Below are positions 3,821 to 6,209 of a stretch of 6,209 bases of DNA, piece by piece. The first letter of the stretch is position 1, and every line of letters starts with the position of its first letter. Origin of the DNA: Oscillospiraceae bacterium. GTDB lineage: Bacteria; Bacillota; Clostridia; Oscillospirales; Ruminococcaceae. Under the pieces are notes generated by a model, which ran no database searches, was not told the DNA's origin, and saw only the letters and a program-made list of their open reading frames with translations. Location: positions 1 to 6,209 of the forward strand of contig JAEDMD010000122.1 of the NCBI GenBank assembly GCA_016303195.1. The letters run 5' to 3'. A program made the translations under genes and the position numbers.

Positions 3821-6209
3821 TTACTGTTTGGCTTCATACCATGAATTGCCCGTGTGAACGTCAACGGACAGCGGAACTTTCATTTCCCATACGTTCTGCA
3901 TTTCCTCGCTGAGAAGCTGAGCGGCACGTTCTGCATCGGAGTCGGAGGCTTCGAGAATGAGTTCATCGTGTACCTGCAATATGAGTTTAGCGTCGATATC
4001 TTCGGCTTTAAGGCGGTTGTAGACGTTTATCATAGCTATCTTGATAAGGTCTGCGGCAGTTCCCTGAACAGGTGTATTCATGGCGATACGCTTGCCTGCC
4101 GCCTGTAACATCTTGTTGGAGGAGGAGAGTTCGGGGATAAGTCTCTTTCTGCCGAACATAGTGGTGACATAGCCGTTTTTGTATGCATCGTCAACAGTTT
4201 TTTCCATGAACTCATTCACCTTTGAATATTTTGCAAGGTAATCGGCGATATACTGCTTTGCCTTTGCGACGGAAGTGCCAATATCTTTAGCGAGGGAGAA
4301 TGCGCCTATTCCGTAGATAATGCCGAAATTTACAGCTTTGGCGGCACTTCTCATTTCAGGAGTGACCATGATCGACGGCATATCGAAAACCTGAGCGGCG
4401 GTGGAAGTATGGATATCCTCGCCCGAATTGAAGGCATCGATCATATTCTTGTCACCGCAGAGGTGAGCCATAACTCTCAGCTCGATCTGGCTGTAATCCG
4501 CATCCACCAGTTTTCTGCCTTCGGGAGCGGTGAAGAATTTTCTCATCTGCGAGCCGAGTTCGGTGCGGACAGGGATATTCTGCATATTCGGCTCAGTTGA
4601 AGAAATACGTCCCGTTCTCGTTTCGGTCTGTCTGAACCATGTGTGGATACGTCCGTCGGGGGCTATCTTGTCAAGAAGTCCCACAACGTAGGTGGAATTC
4701 AGCTTCGAGTACTGGCGGTATTTCAGGATATTGTCAACGATAGGCGCATCGTTTCTGAGTTCTTCGAGGACTTCAGCATTTGTGGAATATCCGCTCTTGG
4801 TCTTTTTCTTGGGAGGGAGTTTCATTTCCTCAAAAAGCACCGTTCCGAGCTGTTTCGGTGAAGCGATGTTGAATTCATGTCCTGCATCGTCATAGATCAT
4901 CTGCTGAGTTTCCTCGATCATTTCGCTCAGGTATGTTCCGAACTCCTCAACGCCCTTTTTGTCGATGAGTATTCCTGTATCTTCCATTGAAGCGAGAACT
5001 TCCGTCAAGGGAAGCTCGATATTTTCCAGAAGCTGGGTCATTCCTTCCTTTTCAACGGAATCACGCAGTTTTTTTATGAGAAGCTCCAGAGAAAGCAGGT
5101 CGGCATGAGAGCCGTTTTCGGTATAATAATGCACACCGTACTCCGCACACAGCTTGTCAACAGCGTAATCGGAAGCGGAGGTATTGAGCAGATAACCGCA
5201 GATAGAAGCGTCATTTTTCAGATTTTTCAGTTCTCTGCCATGAGCCATTGCAAAGCGGTAATGAGCCTTTGCATCGTCGGTGGATTTCGCACAGTCCGAC
5301 TCCAGAAATTCAAGGATGATATCCTCATTGTCGGCGGTATATACGCTGTTTCCGTCACGGACAGACAGGATGCCATCACGGAGAAGATAGGTGCATTCGG
5401 TCAGTTTTCCGATGATAACGCTTGTGAGCGGAGATTCCGAAACCTCGATAACAGGCGCTTCCTCGGCGATGACTTCGGGAGCGGAATTTGTACCCTCGGT
5501 GGCGCTTATCTTCATTTTATCCAGCAGTTTGAACATTTCAAGTTCGGTCAGCATACGGCTTATGCCTGCGGTGTCCTGCTCGGCGGGGATGTAATGAGCG
5601 ATATCCGTATCAACGGGGGCATCACGAACGATAGTAGCGAGCCATTTGCTCTGCTTTGCGGATTCAGCGCCGTTTGCGAGTTTGGTCTTGACACCTTTTG
5701 TCAGAGCGGAATCCTCATAATTTGCGTAGAGGTTTTCGATAGTGCCGTATTCCCTGATAAGGGAGGAAGCCGTTTTTTCGCCGATACCTGCAACACCGCT
5801 GATATTGTCGGAGCTGTCGCCCATGAGCGCTTTCAGGTCTATTAGCTTTATCGGCTCGAAACCGTAATCATCCATGAACTGCTGAGGGGTATAGTAAACA
5901 TCCTCTTTGGTCTTGGCGAGAATGACAGTAACATTATCGTCGATAAGCTGTAAGCTGTCACGGTCACCCGTAAGGACGAAGCACTGATTATTTGTATCGG
6001 AGCAGGCTTTTGAGAGAGTTCCGAGGATATCGTCAGCTTCAAAGCCTTCACATTCCACGACCTTCACGCCCATCAGCCCCAGAAGCTCCTTCACCATCGG
6101 AAGCTGTTGAGCGAGTTCATCCGGCATTCCCTTGCGGTTAGCCTTGTAGGTATCGACTTTCTTATGGCGGAAAGTGGGGGAACGCAGGTCGAATGCAACA
6201 GCAACGGCA
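3821..6209 (-). CDS. polA: DNA polymerase I, N-terminus cut by window edge
   Basis: This is a family A DNA polymerase that fills gaps and removes RNA primers and damaged DNA in replication and repair. About 795 residues are visible. The frame stays open to the right edge, where it reads AVAFDLRSPTFRHKK, so roughly the first 55 residues of the 5'-nuclease domain lie outside the window. The visible nuclease part has the FEADDILGTL, TGDRDSLQL and MGDSSDNISG metal-site motifs and a GIGEKTA helix-hairpin-helix. The central exonuclease-like domain has no DxE first motif, so proofreading is probably lost, as in many Firmicutes. The polymerase domain has motif A DYSQIELR (4475-4498), motif B RSAAKAVNFGIIYG (about 4311-4351) and motif C QVHDE (3962-3976). 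Its O-helix has Phe rather than Tyr. It ends in SWYEAKQ with stop TAA. rimI follows 55 bases downstream. The ATG at 6125-6127 is internal and is not the start. Confidence 0.98.
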   Translation of the reverse strand, partial: AVAVAFDLRSPTFRHKKVDTYKANRKGMPDELAQQLPMVKELLGLMGVKVVECEGFEADDILGTLSKACSDTNNQCFVLTGDRDSLQLIDDNVTVILAKTKEDVYYTPQQFMDDYGFEPIKLIDLKALMGDSSDNISGVAGIGEKTASSLIREYGTIENLYANYEDSALTKGVKTKLANGAESAKQSKWLATIVRDAPVDTDIAHYIPAEQDTAGISRMLTELEMFKLLDKMKISATEGTNSAPEVIAEEAPVIEVSESPLTSVIIGKLTECTYLLRDGILSVRDGNSVYTADNEDIILEFLESDCAKSTDDAKAHYRFAMAHGRELKNLKNDASICGYLLNTSASDYAVDKLCAEYGVHYYTENGSHADLLSLELLIKKLRDSVEKEGMTQLLENIELPLTEVLASMEDTGILIDKKGVEEFGTYLSEMIEETQQMIYDDAGHEFNIASPKQLGTVLFEEMKLPPKKKTKSGYSTNAEVLEELRNDAPIVDNILKYRQYSKLNSTYVVGLLDKIAPDGRIHTWFRQTETRTGRISSTEPNMQNIPVRTELGSQMRKFFTAPEGRKLVDADYSQIELRVMAHLCGDKNMIDAFNSGEDIHTSTAAQVFDMPSIMVTPEMRSAAKAVNFGIIYGIGAFSLAKDIGTSVAKAKQYIADYLAKYSKVNEFMEKTVDDAYKNGYVTTMFGRKRLIPELSSSNKMLQAAGKRIAMNTPVQGTAADLIKIAMINVYNRLKAEDIDAKLILQVHDELILEASDSDAERAAQLLSEEMQNVWEMKVPLSVDVHTGNSWYEAKQ

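Noticed and set aside
5105..5845. 246-codon plus-strand frame
   Set aside because: It is entirely opposite polA, whose protein motifs are unambiguous. The product has no recognisable domain.

Overview
The window looks like chromosome from a Gram-positive anaerobe of the Clostridia, most likely a Ruminococcus-type member of the Oscillospiraceae. This rests on the style of the DNA polymerase I, TsaD and RimI proteins, a small DUF6472-type cysteine protein, strong GGAGG-type ribosome binding sites, and small dispersed palindromic repeats between genes. The genus is an inference from protein style; no search was run.

All convincing genes lie on the minus strand and read from right to left. The order is polA (partial, running off the right edge), rimI, tsaD, an 83-residue and a 135-residue membrane protein, and a 43-residue single-span membrane protein. 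The genes from tsaD to the 43-residue one are packed with gaps of 7, 24 and 43 bases, so they are probably one transcription unit. polA makes DNA polymerase I for repair and Okazaki-fragment processing. RimI is a protein N-acetyltransferase, and TsaD performs the last step of the t6A37 tRNA modification. The three small proteins have no function I can name.

Between rimI and tsaD there are about 400 bases without an intact gene. They hold a roughly 210-bp tandem duplication that contains a nested palindromic element and a copied 3' end of rimI. Both breakpoints lie at a 7-base TTTACGC identity. A related-looking short palindrome sits between polA and rimI.

Beyond the 43-residue gene, positions 862-1024 form an element with 19-bp perfect terminal inverted repeats. 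It carries a terminator-like hairpin and then a good sigma-A-type promoter pointing left. That promoter would drive a separate 62-residue DUF6472-like gene, which ends at a bidirectional terminator (581-626).

The left 412 bases are AT-rich and have no credible gene. They contain a 16-bp perfect inverted repeat at the window edge, two sets of direct repeats, and a rightward promoter with a perfect TATAAT. Downstream of that promoter lie a 13-bp perfect hairpin and the terminator, so a short untranslated RNA of about 210 bases is possible. I see no defence system, CRISPR array, tRNA or rRNA, and no transposase gene.
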